A stretch of 64,000 bases of DNA from Prosthecobacter debontii (GCA_945860295.1 CAMAQH010000019.1:1-64000), one strand, 5' to 3'; positions 43,939 through 53,248 are shown, numbered from the stretch's first letter. A program made the numbers and translations. Notes: a model not told the origin generated them from the sequence alone.

Positions 43939-45397
43939 AGTCTGGCACGACTGGCAACTGCATCGCCTTCGCCGCTATCTGCGGAATCGAGTACTGCCTT
44001 TCAGCACTCACTACCGCAATCTCTTCACCGAGCACGACATCCATGCCGAGGACATCATCGACTTTGATGATTGGGCCAAAGTGCCGCTCACCTCCAAAAG
44101 CGATCTCACCGTGCCACGCGATCAGCAGCGTGACTTTGTGCTAATCCCTGATGAAGCGATGCTGCGCCGAGAATGGGGCGTAATCTTCAATGCACTCGTG
44201 CATGGTCGTGCCGCCGCTCGTGAGGAGATCGAGAAAGAATTTCGTCCCGTGCTCATGACCAGCACCACGGGTCGCTCCTCAGAACCCGTGCCGTTTGTCT
44301 TCACTAAGCACGACCTGGCGAATCTCGACATCAGTGGTCGGCGAATGATGGAGTGCGGACGCTCGCAGCGCGACTTCCGTCATGTGAATGCCTTCCCCTT
44401 CGCTCCACATCTCGCTTTCTGGCAGGCTCATCATGCAGGACTCGGCTTTGGCACTTTCATGGTTAGCACCGGCGGTGGCAAAGCGATGGGCACAGAGGGA
44501 AACATCACCATCATCGACAAAATTCAGCCCGATGTCCTCATCGGTATGCCGACCTTCATTTATCACCTGATGCGTCAGGCCGTCGAGATGGGCAAGCACT
44601 GGCCGAACCTCAAACGCATCACCCTCGGCGGCGAAAAAGTAGCCGATGGTCTGCGCGCGCGTCTGCTCGATCTCGCGCGTGAACTCGGCAGTCACGACAC
44701 TCACGTCATCAGCACCTATGGCTTCACCGAAGCCAAGATGGCCTTCCCTGAATGCCCCAGCGAGATGGATCATGGCTCTACTGGCTTCCATCTCAGTCCC
44801 GATCTCGGCATCATCGAACTCATCAATCCACGCACGGGAGAACCTGTGGCAGAAGGCCAGCCTGGAGAGATCGTTTTCACCCCGCTCGACGCACGAGGCA
44901 CCGTGGTGCTTCGCTATCGAACAGGCGACATTGCCGAAGGCGGCCTGACCTGGAGAAAATGCCCGCACTGCGGGCGCACCTGTCCGCGCCTGATTGGCCC
45001 CATCAGCCGTGTCAGTGAGGTGCGCGAGCTACATCTCGACAAGATCAAAGGCACGCTCGTGAACTTCAACATTCTCGAACACCTGCTCGACGACATGAAA
45101 GGCGTGGCCGCCTGGCAGATCGAACTCAGCAAGCACCAAAACGATCCGCTGGAGGTGGACGAACTCATTCTCCACGTCACGCCCGAGACCTCCGTGAATG
45201 CCGATGATCTCGAACACCGTCTCATCCGCCGCTTCGCTGAAGTCACCGAGATCCAGCCGAATGAGATTCACTTCCACGACCTCCCCGAGATGCGCGAGCG
45301 TCTTGGCATCGGCAGACTGATCAAAGAAGCCAAGCTTCTCGATAAACGTCCAAAGACCACGGTCACAATCAACAACCGCAAACTCTCCGCTGTATGA
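43892..45397 (+). CDS. PaaK-like acyl/aryl-CoA ligase (AMP-forming)
   Basis: The 501-residue protein belongs to the phenylacetate-CoA ligase/CapK branch of adenylate-forming enzymes. It shows the P-loop-like TSTTGRSSEPVPFVF, ITLGGEKVADGLRARLLD, STYGFTEAKMAFPECP, and YRTGDIAEGG with the ribose-binding Asp. Near the end of this domain is a Cys set (CPHCGRTC) that could bind zinc. The C-terminal subdomain runs to residue 501. It would make an acyl- or aryl-CoA from an acid, ATP and CoA. Position suggests it supplies acyl-CoA to the following genes, in place of a FadD-type ligase. The substrate is unknown. Confidence 0.85.
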   Translation: MKLLSNTPVWDATPPEVWHDWQLHRLRRYLRNRVLPFSTHYRNLFTEHDIHAEDIIDFDDWAKVPLTSKSDLTVPRDQQRDFVLIPDEAMLRREWGVIFNALVHGRAAAREEIEKEFRPVLMTSTTGRSSEPVPFVFTKHDLANLDISGRRMMECGRSQRDFRHVNAFPFAPHLAFWQAHHAGLGFGTFMVSTGGGKAMGTEGNITIIDKIQPDVLIGMPTFIYHLMRQAVEMGKHWPNLKRITLGGEKVADGLRARLLDLARELGSHDTHVISTYGFTEAKMAFPECPSEMDHGSTGFHLSPDLGIIELINPRTGEPVAEGQPGEIVFTPLDARGTVVLRYRTGDIAEGGLTWRKCPHCGRTCPRLIGPISRVSEVRELHLDKIKGTLVNFNILEHLLDDMKGVAAWQIELSKHQNDPLEVDELILHVTPETSVNADDLEHRLIRRFAEVTEIQPNEIHFHDLPEMRERLGIGRLIKEAKLLDKRPKTTVTINNRKLSAV

Positions 45398-46671
45398 AAC
45401 CACTCTACATCATCGCCGCCGCACGCACGCCTTTTGCACGCGCGGGTTCCTCACTCGCCTCACTCGATGCGGTGGATCTCGGGAAGGCTGCTGTCTCTGC
45501 TTTGCTCACACGCAGCGGCATTGATCCACATCTCGTGGACGAGACAATCTTTGGTTGTGTGGGCCAGCCAGCGAATGCACAAAACATAGCGCGCGTTATC
45601 GCCCTGCGCGCTGGTTTGCCTGAATCCAAACCCGCCATGACGGTGCATCGCAACTGTGCCTCAGGTCTTGAAGCACTCACCACAGCTCATGCCAAGATGT
45701 GTGCTGACCAAGGTGATGTTTTCATTGTCGGCGGCACCGAGAGCATGTCGAACATGCCGCTGTATTTCTCCCGCCGTGCTGCGGAGAAATTTGGCGCGCT
45801 GAGCAAGGCACGCAGCTTCACGGAGAAGCTCGGCGCAGCCACCGCCTTTCGCCCGGCCGACTTCGCGCCGATCATTGGACTCAAGCTCGGCCTCACTGAT
45901 CCTGTGGTGGAAATGAACATGGGGGACACGGCGGAACTGCTGGCTCGCGAGTTCAAGATCAGCCGTGACGATCAGGATGCTTTTGCCCTGCGCAGCCATC
46001 TGCGAGCCATGGCTGCGGCACCTGCGCTGCAACGAGAGACCACACCGCTTTACGTCATGGGTCGCGAGGTGCAGTCCGTGCTCGCTGACAATGGTATCCG
46101 CACCGACAGCGCCATGGATAAATTGGCTCGACTGCAGCCCATGTTTGATCGTGAGCATGGCACCGTCACCGCCGGCAACTCCAGCCAGATCACCGACGGT
46201 GCCGTGGCTCTGCTCGTGGCGAGTGAGGAAGCCATGATCCGCCATGACTGGCAGCCCATCGGACGTCTAGTGGACTATGCCTATACCGGTTGCGATCCAC
46301 GGCGCATGGGCCTCGGCCCTGTGCGCGCCATAGATGCTGTGCTGCATCGCACCGGACTGAAGCTCGATGACCTCGATGTCATCGAGATCAATGAAGCCTT
46401 TGCCGCTCAAGTGCTGGCCGTGCGGCAATGTCTCAAAGACCCCGCCAGCGCTCGTCGCGCTGGATTGGACGCACCTATCGGCGACATCCCTGAGGAAAAA
46501 CTCAATCCGCGCGGCGGGTCCATTGCCCTCGGTCATCCTGTCGGTGCCACGGGCGCGCGACTGGTGCTGACTGCACTCGATCAGATCCGCGAAAGCAAGG
46601 CACGACGCGCCCTCGTGACGCTTTGCATCGGCGGCGGCCAGGGCGGCGCAGCCATTCTCGAACGAGTTTAA
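45394..46671 (+). CDS. acetyl-CoA acyltransferase (thiolase), FadA/FadI-like
   Basis: This degradative-type thiolase performs the last step of beta-oxidation. In the 425-residue protein the nucleophile is Cys88 in HRNCASGLEAL. The catalytic His lies in GHPVGATGARLV and the second Cys in LCIGGGQGGAA, with INEAFAAQ also present. It starts 4 bp inside the ligase gene and is followed by the hydratase/dehydrogenase gene after 18 bp. Together they would form a trifunctional-type beta-oxidation complex. Confidence 0.93.
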   Translation: MKPLYIIAAARTPFARAGSSLASLDAVDLGKAAVSALLTRSGIDPHLVDETIFGCVGQPANAQNIARVIALRAGLPESKPAMTVHRNCASGLEALTTAHAKMCADQGDVFIVGGTESMSNMPLYFSRRAAEKFGALSKARSFTEKLGAATAFRPADFAPIIGLKLGLTDPVVEMNMGDTAELLAREFKISRDDQDAFALRSHLRAMAAAPALQRETTPLYVMGREVQSVLADNGIRTDSAMDKLARLQPMFDREHGTVTAGNSSQITDGAVALLVASEEAMIRHDWQPIGRLVDYAYTGCDPRRMGLGPVRAIDAVLHRTGLKLDDLDVIEINEAFAAQVLAVRQCLKDPASARRAGLDAPIGDIPEEKLNPRGGSIALGHPVGATGARLVLTALDQIRESKARRALVTLCIGGGQGGAAILERV

Positions 46672-46689
46672 CTCCATCTCTCCATCACT

Positions 46690-48756
46690 ATGAAAACGCA
46701 TCCCTTAGAAGCCCTCGCGGCGGGCAAGGAAACCTTCGTTCCACATCCGCCTTATATTCCTTCGCCGCTCGAAACGGTGAAGCATTTCCGTCTCGGTGTG
46801 GATGCCGAATACATCGCCTGGCTCACCTTTGACACACCCAACAGCGCGGCCAACGTCTGGAATGATACGACTCTGCGCGAGTTCGGCATCTGCCTGGAGG
46901 AGATTGCCTTGAAGCCGGATGTCCGTGCTCTGATCATCCGCAGCGCCAAAGATAAGATCACCGTTGCTGGAGCCGATCTAAAGGCACTCAGACATTCCTC
47001 TGTGAAGAAGCTCGAACGCCTGATCGATCTAGGCCAAAGCACTTTTAATAAGCTCGCCGGGCTGCCCATGCCGAAGCTGGCTCTCATCCACGGCGCCTGT
47101 GTAGGTGGTGGTTTCGAAATGGCACTGGCCTGCGATGTCCGCATCGCCAGTGACAGTGACTACACATGCGTCGGCCTACCAGAGACGCAGCTCGGCCTTG
47201 TGCCTGCCTGGGGTGGCTCGACTCGCCTGCCACGCTTGATTGGTCTGGCAAAGGCTCTTGAAATCATCGTCAGCGGCAAGCAACTCAAGGCCAAGGATGC
47301 CAAGCGTCTCGGTCTCGTCGATGCCGTTGTGCCTCGCGAGTATCTGGAAAACGTCGCGCGTGCCAGGATCGGAAGTGTCCAGCACACACATCGGAGGAGA
47401 GAGCCGCTCCTTCTCCGCAAGTTCATCGCCTGTCGCGCGCGAAAGGCGGTGCTGGCAAAGACGCGCGGCCTTTATCTCGCACCTCTCAGAGCCATCGAAG
47501 TCGTCACACGCGCGCCGTTTGTCGATCCATCAAAGGCAATGGAACTGGAGAAGCATGCCATTCTTGATCTGGCTCTCACGCCTGAGACGGAGCGTTTGAT
47601 TGATGTCTTTTTGCGCAACGAAGTGGCTTCGAAGAAACCCTGGCCGCGAGGAGTCGCGCTGCCCGTGCATGACGTGGCAGTCATCGGCGCAGGCATCATG
47701 GGCGCAGGCATCGCGCACTGGCTGGCCTCACGCGGGCACCGTGTCTTGATGCAGGACATCAGCACAGAGTCGCTCGCCCGTGGCCTGTCAAGCATTCGTG
47801 ATCTCCTCAATGAAGGGGTAAAGCGCCGAGCCAGCACGCACTTGCAGATGCGTGACACGCTCGACCACATCTTACCGGACCACTCGCGTGCACCACTGAC
47901 TCACCAGCAAATAGTGATCGAAGCTGCGACCGAAGACATGGCTTTGAAAAAGAAAATCTTCGCCGATCTCGCCACGCGCACAGGTGCTAACACGATCCTT
48001 GCCACCAATACCTCGGCGTTGTCAGTGACCGAGCTTGCCGCCGCCGTGCCGCATCCAGAGCGGGTGATTGGTCTGCACTTCTTCAATCCGGTGCATCGCA
48101 TGCCGCTGGTGGAAATCATCACCACGATGCACACAACTGATGATGTCATCGCTACGGCGGTGAGCTTTGTGCAACATCTGGGTAAGACACCGGTCGTGGT
48201 CAAAGACAGTCCAGGTTTCATCGTGAACCGCATCCTCATGCCCTACCTCCTGGAGGCCGCGCTTCTGCATGACAGCGGCGTGCCCGTGGAGTTGATCGAT
48301 GAGGCCATGCTCGAGTTTGGAATGCCAATGGGACCGATGCGTCTGTTTGATGAGATCGGTCTGGATGTCGCCGCGCATGTGGGCCGCACCATGACAGACG
48401 CCTTCCCTGATCGGCTGCCGAAGAGTGAAACGCTCGACCGCATGATCAGCGATGGAAAGCTGGGCAAAAAGTCCGGCGAAGGTTTTTACAAGCATCCGCA
48501 GAAGGCCACCAAGCATCATTGGACGGAGCCCGATCATCATCTCATGGAACGCGTGCAGGAGCGCCTCGTCGGACTCATTCGCGATGAAGCTCACCGCTGT
48601 GCGGATGAAGGCATCGCACGCAGCGAGGCCGACATCGAATTGGCGATGATTCTAGGCACGGGCTTTCCCGCTTTCAGGGCGCTCGCAGCGTTCGGAGCAC
48701 CGCTTTTAAGCGGCTCTCGGGCGCGTGAGGTAACAACACTTCCCAGAACCGCCTAA
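46690..48756 (+). CDS. fadJ: fused enoyl-CoA hydratase / 3-hydroxyacyl-CoA dehydrogenase, FadJ-like
   Basis: The 688-residue alpha-type subunit carries two activities. The crotonase half (about 30-300) has IRSAKDKITVAGADLKAL, HGACVGGGFEMALACDVR and GLPETQLGLVPAWGGS, so both catalytic Glu positions are kept. The NAD-binding half has VAVIGAGIMGAGIAHWLASR, LHFFNPVHRMPLVEI with the catalytic His, SPGFIVNRILMPYL, and a C-terminal 3HCDH domain reaching ILGTGFPAF near residue 660. The remaining 27 or so residues do not match the family. They are encoded by a palindromic repeat (48690-48772) that also supplies the stop codon, so the normal C-terminus is probably lost. Confidence 0.92.
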   Translation: MKTHPLEALAAGKETFVPHPPYIPSPLETVKHFRLGVDAEYIAWLTFDTPNSAANVWNDTTLREFGICLEEIALKPDVRALIIRSAKDKITVAGADLKALRHSSVKKLERLIDLGQSTFNKLAGLPMPKLALIHGACVGGGFEMALACDVRIASDSDYTCVGLPETQLGLVPAWGGSTRLPRLIGLAKALEIIVSGKQLKAKDAKRLGLVDAVVPREYLENVARARIGSVQHTHRRREPLLLRKFIACRARKAVLAKTRGLYLAPLRAIEVVTRAPFVDPSKAMELEKHAILDLALTPETERLIDVFLRNEVASKKPWPRGVALPVHDVAVIGAGIMGAGIAHWLASRGHRVLMQDISTESLARGLSSIRDLLNEGVKRRASTHLQMRDTLDHILPDHSRAPLTHQQIVIEAATEDMALKKKIFADLATRTGANTILATNTSALSVTELAAAVPHPERVIGLHFFNPVHRMPLVEIITTMHTTDDVIATAVSFVQHLGKTPVVVKDSPGFIVNRILMPYLLEAALLHDSGVPVELIDEAMLEFGMPMGPMRLFDEIGLDVAAHVGRTMTDAFPDRLPKSETLDRMISDGKLGKKSGEGFYKHPQKATKHHWTEPDHHLMERVQERLVGLIRDEAHRCADEGIARSEADIELAMILGTGFPAFRALAAFGAPLLSGSRAREVTTLPRTA

Positions 48757-48772
48757 AGGCGGGGCTCCGAAC
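48690..48772. repeat. palindromic element covering the 3' end of fadJ
   Basis: Left arm 48690-48713 (starts GTTCGGAGCACCGC) and right arm 48749-48772 (ends GGGGCTCCGAAC) are complementary over 24 nt with three mismatches. Each arm forms its own small hairpin (CCGCTTTTAAGCGG and CCGCCTAAAGGCGG). The fadJ stop at 48754-48756 lies inside the right arm. The nested form resembles REP/MITE-type elements. Confidence 0.8.
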
Positions 48773-48805
48773 TTTTGAGATTCTGAACTTCAAACCAACC
48801 CGACT

Positions 48806-50656
48806 ATGAAAACTGAAACACTCCCTGAAATGGCAGCTACGCGGATCGACACGTCAAAGATGTCCGCAGGACAAAAGGCAGCACTAGAGATGGCTGAGGC
48901 GGCGCGTGATGAACGCAGTAACAGCGGACTAGCCGCTGGTCTTTTCTTTGGCAAGGCGGACTTCACGAAGCTGCTGCCTTTCCCAAAACAATCAGCCGAA
49001 GACAAGGATCAAGGCGATGCCTTCCTCAACCGCCTGCGCAAGGTGCTCGATGAACACGCTGATCCTGATGCCATCGACCGCAACGGCGAGGTCCCAGACG
49101 TGCTGCTGGAGGAACTGGCCAAACTCGGTGCATTTGGTATCAAGATTCCGCTGAAGCATGGTGGGCTCGGTTTATCGCAGACCAACTACTCGCGCTCGGC
49201 CATGCTGCTTGGCAGTGAGTGTGGCAATCTCGCGGCGCTGCTCTCCGCGCATCAGTCGATTGGCGCACCACAACCACTCATCCTGTTCGGCACGGATGAG
49301 CAGAAAGCAAAGTATCTGCCGCGCTGTGCGAAAGGCGAGATCAGCGCCTTTGCTCTCACTGAAAGCAATGTCGGCAGTGACCCAGCGCAGATGAAAACCA
49401 TCGCGGTGCCTGAGGGTGATGACTTCATCATCAATGGCGAGAAACTCTGGTGTACGAACAGTCTGAAGGCCGGCCTCATCGTCGTGATGGCGCGCACGCC
49501 CACAGCGGGGAAACCCAACGCCACCACGGCCTTCATTGTTGAGACCTCGATGCCCGGTGTGGAGATCGTCTGCCGCTGCCGTTTCATGGGACTGCGTGCG
49601 CTCTACAATGGAGTGGTACGATTTGAAAACGTGCGCGTGCCAAAGGAGAACATCATCGGTGGTGAAGGACGCGGTTTGAAAGTGGCGCTGACGACGCTAA
49701 ATACGGGCCGTATCACACTGCCGGCGGCATGCACAGGCATGGCCAAGCGCTGCGTGGACATCTCCACCCGATGGGCGGCGAAGCGCGTGCAGTGGGGACA
49801 ACCAGTGGGCAAACATGCGGCCATCGCCGACAAGCTGGCACGGATGGCAGCGGACAGTTTTGCGATGGAAGCGATGGTGCATTACGTCTCTGCGCTGGTG
49901 GATAGTGACAAGCACGCCGACGTTCGACTGGAAGCAGCGATCGCCAAGCTCTGGGGCAGCGAACGCGCCTGGGAGATCGTCAATGACACCATGCAGATCC
50001 GTGGCGGGCGCGGCTACGAAACCGCCGACTCTCTGCACGCTCGTGGCGAAGATCCTGAGCCGGTGGAACGGATGCTGCGCGACTGCCGTATCAACACTAT
50101 CTTTGAAGGTAGCAGTGAGATCATGCGCCTCTTCATCGCCCGGGAGGCACTGGAACCACATCTCAAAATCGGGGCTGACGTCGTGAACAGCACGCTGCCT
50201 CTCAAACGCCGCGCCGTAGCGGCCCTGCGGGCGGCTCGCGAGTATGCGACATGGTATCCAAGCCAGTGGCTGCACGGCGGAGCAGGTGTTGCGGGTGATC
50301 ATCTGCATCCGGCTTTGCGCGATGATCTCAATGCGATCTCTCATCAAAGTCACAAACTCGCACGCACGCTGTTTCACGAGATGGTCTTCAACGGCCCGGC
50401 TTTGGAAAAGCGCCAAGTATTGCTCGGGCTTTTGGTAGACATCGGTGCCGAGTTGTTTGTTTGGTCCTGTACACTGGCCTATGCCGAATCCAAGATCACC
50501 GATGCTGCGCTGAACTCAGCGGAGGTCGAGAAGTTGCTGCGCAAAGTGCGCTACTTCGGTAATCTGTCCCGCAGCCGACTAACGAACCACTATGCGGCAA
50601 TGCGCGGTGGATTGGACAAGGAATCATATCACGTCAGCCGCGACCTGATCGACTAA
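48806..50656 (+). CDS. acyl-CoA dehydrogenase with C-terminal extension
   Basis: This FAD enzyme makes the trans-2-enoyl-CoA that starts each beta-oxidation turn. The 616-residue protein has FALTESNVGSDPAQM, the FAD-adjacent LWCTNSLKAG, NTGRITLPAACTGMAKR, and the catalytic-region RGGRGYETADSL followed by RINTIFEGSSEIMRLF. About 180 residues beyond the standard core form a helical C-terminal domain, as in very-long-chain and FadE-like enzymes. The first 60 residues are an unusual Ala/Lys-rich lead. It is the last gene of the beta-oxidation operon, 49 bp after fadJ. Confidence 0.92.
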   Translation: MKTETLPEMAATRIDTSKMSAGQKAALEMAEAARDERSNSGLAAGLFFGKADFTKLLPFPKQSAEDKDQGDAFLNRLRKVLDEHADPDAIDRNGEVPDVLLEELAKLGAFGIKIPLKHGGLGLSQTNYSRSAMLLGSECGNLAALLSAHQSIGAPQPLILFGTDEQKAKYLPRCAKGEISAFALTESNVGSDPAQMKTIAVPEGDDFIINGEKLWCTNSLKAGLIVVMARTPTAGKPNATTAFIVETSMPGVEIVCRCRFMGLRALYNGVVRFENVRVPKENIIGGEGRGLKVALTTLNTGRITLPAACTGMAKRCVDISTRWAAKRVQWGQPVGKHAAIADKLARMAADSFAMEAMVHYVSALVDSDKHADVRLEAAIAKLWGSERAWEIVNDTMQIRGGRGYETADSLHARGEDPEPVERMLRDCRINTIFEGSSEIMRLFIAREALEPHLKIGADVVNSTLPLKRRAVAALRAAREYATWYPSQWLHGGAGVAGDHLHPALRDDLNAISHQSHKLARTLFHEMVFNGPALEKRQVLLGLLVDIGAELFVWSCTLAYAESKITDAALNSAEVEKLLRKVRYFGNLSRSRLTNHYAAMRGGLDKESYHVSRDLID

Positions 50657-50697
50657 ACATCAATCAATTTGCCCTAGTCCACCACAGGCGGCGACTT

Positions 50698-51036
50698 CTA
50701 CGCTGCTTGCCACTCTTTGTAGCGCTCCAACTCGCGCTCGATGAGCTTTAAACAGAAGGCGACGACCGTGGCGTCGTCGAGATAGCCGACGCCGATGATG
50801 ATGTCGGGTATCACGTCGGCTGGGTTCAGCACATAGAGAAGAGCCAGAGCAGCCGCGCTGATGACCCAGTAGGGCACCTCGCGGTATTGGCCACTCCAGT
50901 AATCTTTGACCAAAGAAAGGATCAGTTTGCCCTGCTCCATCCAGCTTTTAAGCTTGGGCAGCTTGTCCTCGATGTCCTTGGCGCGCTGGGCCACCTTGGC
51001 GATGTCGATGTCATGTTGATGGTCAGGTGTTGGCAT
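50698..51036 (-). CDS. DUF1232 (YkvA-like) membrane-associated protein
   Basis: The 112-residue protein has a hydrophobic segment (YWVISAAALALLYVLNPADV) running into the family motif NPADVIPDIIIGVGYLDDAT, which identifies DUF1232. An amphipathic N-terminal half and a charged helical C-terminus complete it. The function of the family is not established. It is convergent with the beta-oxidation operon and ends 41 bp from it. Confidence 0.85.
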   Translation of the reverse strand: MPTPDHQHDIDIAKVAQRAKDIEDKLPKLKSWMEQGKLILSLVKDYWSGQYREVPYWVISAAALALLYVLNPADVIPDIIIGVGYLDDATVVAFCLKLIERELERYKEWQAA

Positions 51037-51076
51037 GGCAAAACAGTTATGTGAATGAGGCTATGACACTGACAGC

Positions 51077-51108
51077 AAAAAACCCGCTCATTGCTGAGCG
51101 GGTTTTTT
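51077..51108. terminator. bidirectional intrinsic terminator
   Basis: Six A, stem CCCGCTCA, loop TTGC, complementary TGAGCGGG and six T. The perfect 8-bp stem with a T run on both strands would end tRNA-Asp transcription (minus strand) just past its 3' end. Confidence 0.9.
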
Positions 51109-51114
51109 CATTTC

Positions 51115-51191
51115 TGGCGGAACGGACGGGACTTGAACCCGCAACCTCCAACGTGACAGGCTGGCGCTCTAACCAATTGAGCTACCGCTCC
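51115..51191 (-). tRNA. tRNA-Asp (anticodon GUC), CCA encoded
   Basis: On the minus strand the acceptor GGAGCGG pairs with CCGTTCC, and the anticodon stem CCAGC/GTTGG holds the loop CTGTCAC with GTC at positions 34-36. The T-loop is TTCAAGT and the discriminator is G. The CCA tail is encoded at 51115-51117. A terminator follows directly. Confidence 0.95.
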
Positions 51192-51271
51192 AGAATCCAG
51201 AATCGTGGGCCGCTATGTTAGCGGCATGAGTCGCAGAGGCAAATGGAAAGTGCTCTTTTCACACAAAAAAA

Positions 51272-51928
51272 TCACGGCGCGGCAGCCACTTCCACCTTCA
51301 CTTCGATATCATTGAAATAAACGGGAGTCTCTGAATAGGGTGTGGCCCAGACTCCTGCCTTGCCCTGGCCTTTGATATCTTTGTCCGCGTGCTTGATACT
51401 CGGCTCGGTGGGTTCGCTAGCATCTGCTGCCCAAGCTCTGCCAGTGATGCTCCAGGCGGTGCCTTCACCACGTTTCACTTCGAGCTTCATCTGCACCCAA
51501 GTCTCACTGGTCCAAGTGAAGGGAACGCTTGCAGCCACGACGTCTCCTTTGACGAGTTCGAGCTGCTTCTTCGCGGCATTAATCAGGAGGCGATAGCCAC
51601 TCATGCCATGAACACTGATGCCAAATTTCGGCACGGAGCGCCCGCGTTTGCTGGCAAACACTTTGGCCCGGATACTGGATTCTCCAGCGGCAGATACAGC
51701 GAGCTGGGCGCTGGCATCGACGATGGGAGAACTGCCGATCATGATCGCTTTATTGCCATCTTTGGCGGCGATTTTGACCGTGCCATCAACGACGAAAACT
51801 TCCTTCGGCACTTCGCCTTCCGCCCAGTCATCAGCTTTGATGGTGAAGGTCTTCATCTCACCCGCCATGGCGAGCGTGGTGAGGGCGAGTAGGCAGGTGA
51901 AAACGGGGGCTTTCATGAGGCTAGGCAC
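51272..51928 (-). CDS. exported protein, concanavalin-like fold suspected
   Basis: The 218-residue protein has a signal peptide (MKAPVFTCLLALTTLAMAGE from an internal ATG at 51916, or four residues more from 51928). The mature part is rich in beta-strand pattern (SSIRAKVFASKRGRSVPKFG, TSETWVQMKLEVKRGEGTAW) and ends with VYFNDIEVKVEV. This resembles the LamG/DUF1080-type jelly-roll proteins common in Verrucomicrobia. No catalytic motif is recognisable. It follows the aldolase gene by 7 bp and may share its transcript. Confidence 0.75.
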   Translation of the reverse strand: MPSLMKAPVFTCLLALTTLAMAGEMKTFTIKADDWAEGEVPKEVFVVDGTVKIAAKDGNKAIMIGSSPIVDASAQLAVSAAGESSIRAKVFASKRGRSVPKFGISVHGMSGYRLLINAAKKQLELVKGDVVAASVPFTWTSETWVQMKLEVKRGEGTAWSITGRAWAADASEPTEPSIKHADKDIKGQGKAGVWATPYSETPVYFNDIEVKVEVAAAP

Positions 51929-51935
51929 AACTGGC

Positions 51936-52730
51936 TCAGCGGAGCGGTTCTTTCAGCATGGCGAGTGCTTCGAGCGCAGAAGCGTCCTCATGCACGATAG
52001 CAGCGAGGCTTCTGGCGATGGCGGCTGGACTCTTATGCTGCCAAACATTGCGACCGATGGCGATCCCGGCGGCTCCTGCATCCATGGCATCTTCCACCAT
52101 CTTTAGCAGGCTGGCGTCATCATTCATGCTGGCTCCACCGAGCACAATGACAGGCACAAAGCAGGATTCGGTGACACGGCGGAAGTCGCCCGGCTTGGCA
52201 TCAATCGGATACGGCACTTTCACCACATCTGCGCCAAGTTCAGCCGCGAGACGGGCTGCGAACGTGACATTTTCCAACGTGTATTTGTCCGTCTGGCCGA
52301 GGCCGTAAGGCAGAGCTTCAATGATCGTGGGAATGTCCATGTCCAGACTCGTGCGAACAAGATCGGCCACTTCCTGGAAATTCACACGCTCGCTGATCGA
52401 GTTTGGGTAAAGCATGTTCATAACGGCATTGGCACCGACCATTTCAGCTTCTTCCACACCATAGACATTGATGCTGCCCGCGCCGTCACCTGTCATGCGG
52501 GTGTTATAGACATCGGCACGCAGGCAGATGCCTTTTCCAGCCATGGAATCAGCGGCGCGCATGGCGACTCCGAGATTCATGACATAGCCGTCCACATAAG
52601 CGCTGACGCGCTCGATCATTTCAAAAGGATTTTCCAATCCTGGCACAGGGATGGCGACCGCATGATCCAGCGGCAGGATAACGGTTTTACCGTTCCGAAA
52701 AAAGGCTTCCAGGTTTTCTTGGCGATTCAT
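51936..52730 (-). CDS. class I aldolase of the DhnA/FbaB type
   Basis: These Schiff-base aldolases include archaeal-type fructose-1,6-bisphosphate aldolase, LsrF and ADH synthase. The 264-residue TIM-barrel protein has VILPLDHAVAIPVPG, the probable Schiff-base Lys in GADVVKVPYP, VIVLGGASMNDD, and the phosphate-binding GIAIGRNVWQH. Length fits the family. Glycolytic or gluconeogenic FBP aldolase is the most likely role, but LsrF- or ADH synthase-like activity cannot be excluded. Confidence 0.85.
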   Translation of the reverse strand: MNRQENLEAFFRNGKTVILPLDHAVAIPVPGLENPFEMIERVSAYVDGYVMNLGVAMRAADSMAGKGICLRADVYNTRMTGDGAGSINVYGVEEAEMVGANAVMNMLYPNSISERVNFQEVADLVRTSLDMDIPTIIEALPYGLGQTDKYTLENVTFAARLAAELGADVVKVPYPIDAKPGDFRRVTESCFVPVIVLGGASMNDDASLLKMVEDAMDAGAAGIAIGRNVWQHKSPAAIARSLAAIVHEDASALEALAMLKEPLR

Positions 52731-52886
52731 AGAGGGCCGAATGCATGGCGGCAGATAGGCGGGGTGTAAACCTGAAATGCAGTGGTTCCGTGAGCGACAG
52801 CTGGGCCGCCCGAGTCGCAGACGGCTTTTACAATCATGGCTGGAAATGTCACTCGCTGCCGCAGCGGAGCAGGGTATGGAGGCGGC

Positions 52887-53222
52887 GTGAAATCACTCCT
52901 ACTACTCAGCCTCATTACCCTTGTCTCTGCCTGCACTCAGGAAACTCAAAATCAGATTGGCCGCTCCATTCAAAACTGGACTGGGGTCAATGGCGTCCTG
53001 GAGATCTATGCTGGTGAAAAATTGGTGAAGCGCTTTGTGCATGTGGATAAGCTCACGACTGCAACGGCCACTGATGGCAATGCAGCGCGCCCTTACCGCT
53101 ATGGGTATGGCATCTTGGATGAGAATCTCGATGGCGAAAAATCGGGCACTGAGAAGCGCGTTTATTTTGAGTTCAGCGACTACTCCACGAACTACATTTT
53201 TCATGAGGGCCCTCGCCCCTGA
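52887..53222 (+). CDS. small lipoprotein, function unknown
   Basis: The GTG at 52887 is preceded by GGAGG at a good distance and starts VKSLLLLSLITLVSACTQ, a signal peptide with a lipobox ending in Cys. The 111-residue product is otherwise a small, probably beta-rich domain (NGVLEIYAGEKLVKRFVHVD and KRVYFEFSDYSTN). An ATG 51 bp upstream would place a non-signal lead in front of the lipobox and is less likely. No family recognised. Confidence 0.75.
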   Translation: MKSLLLLSLITLVSACTQETQNQIGRSIQNWTGVNGVLEIYAGEKLVKRFVHVDKLTTATATDGNAARPYRYGYGILDENLDGEKSGTEKRVYFEFSDYSTNYIFHEGPRP

Positions 53223-53248
53223 CCGCTTGGTGACTGATGAATCCTTAA

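Noticed and set aside
49697-50416. 239-residue minus-strand frame opposite the acyl-CoA dehydrogenase
   Set aside because: It is antisense to conserved catalytic regions and has no protein-like motifs of its own.
51209-51225. GCCGCTA-TGT-TAGCGGC hairpin upstream of tRNA-Asp
   Set aside because: The stem is perfect but short, with no T run or conserved context, so no function can be supported.
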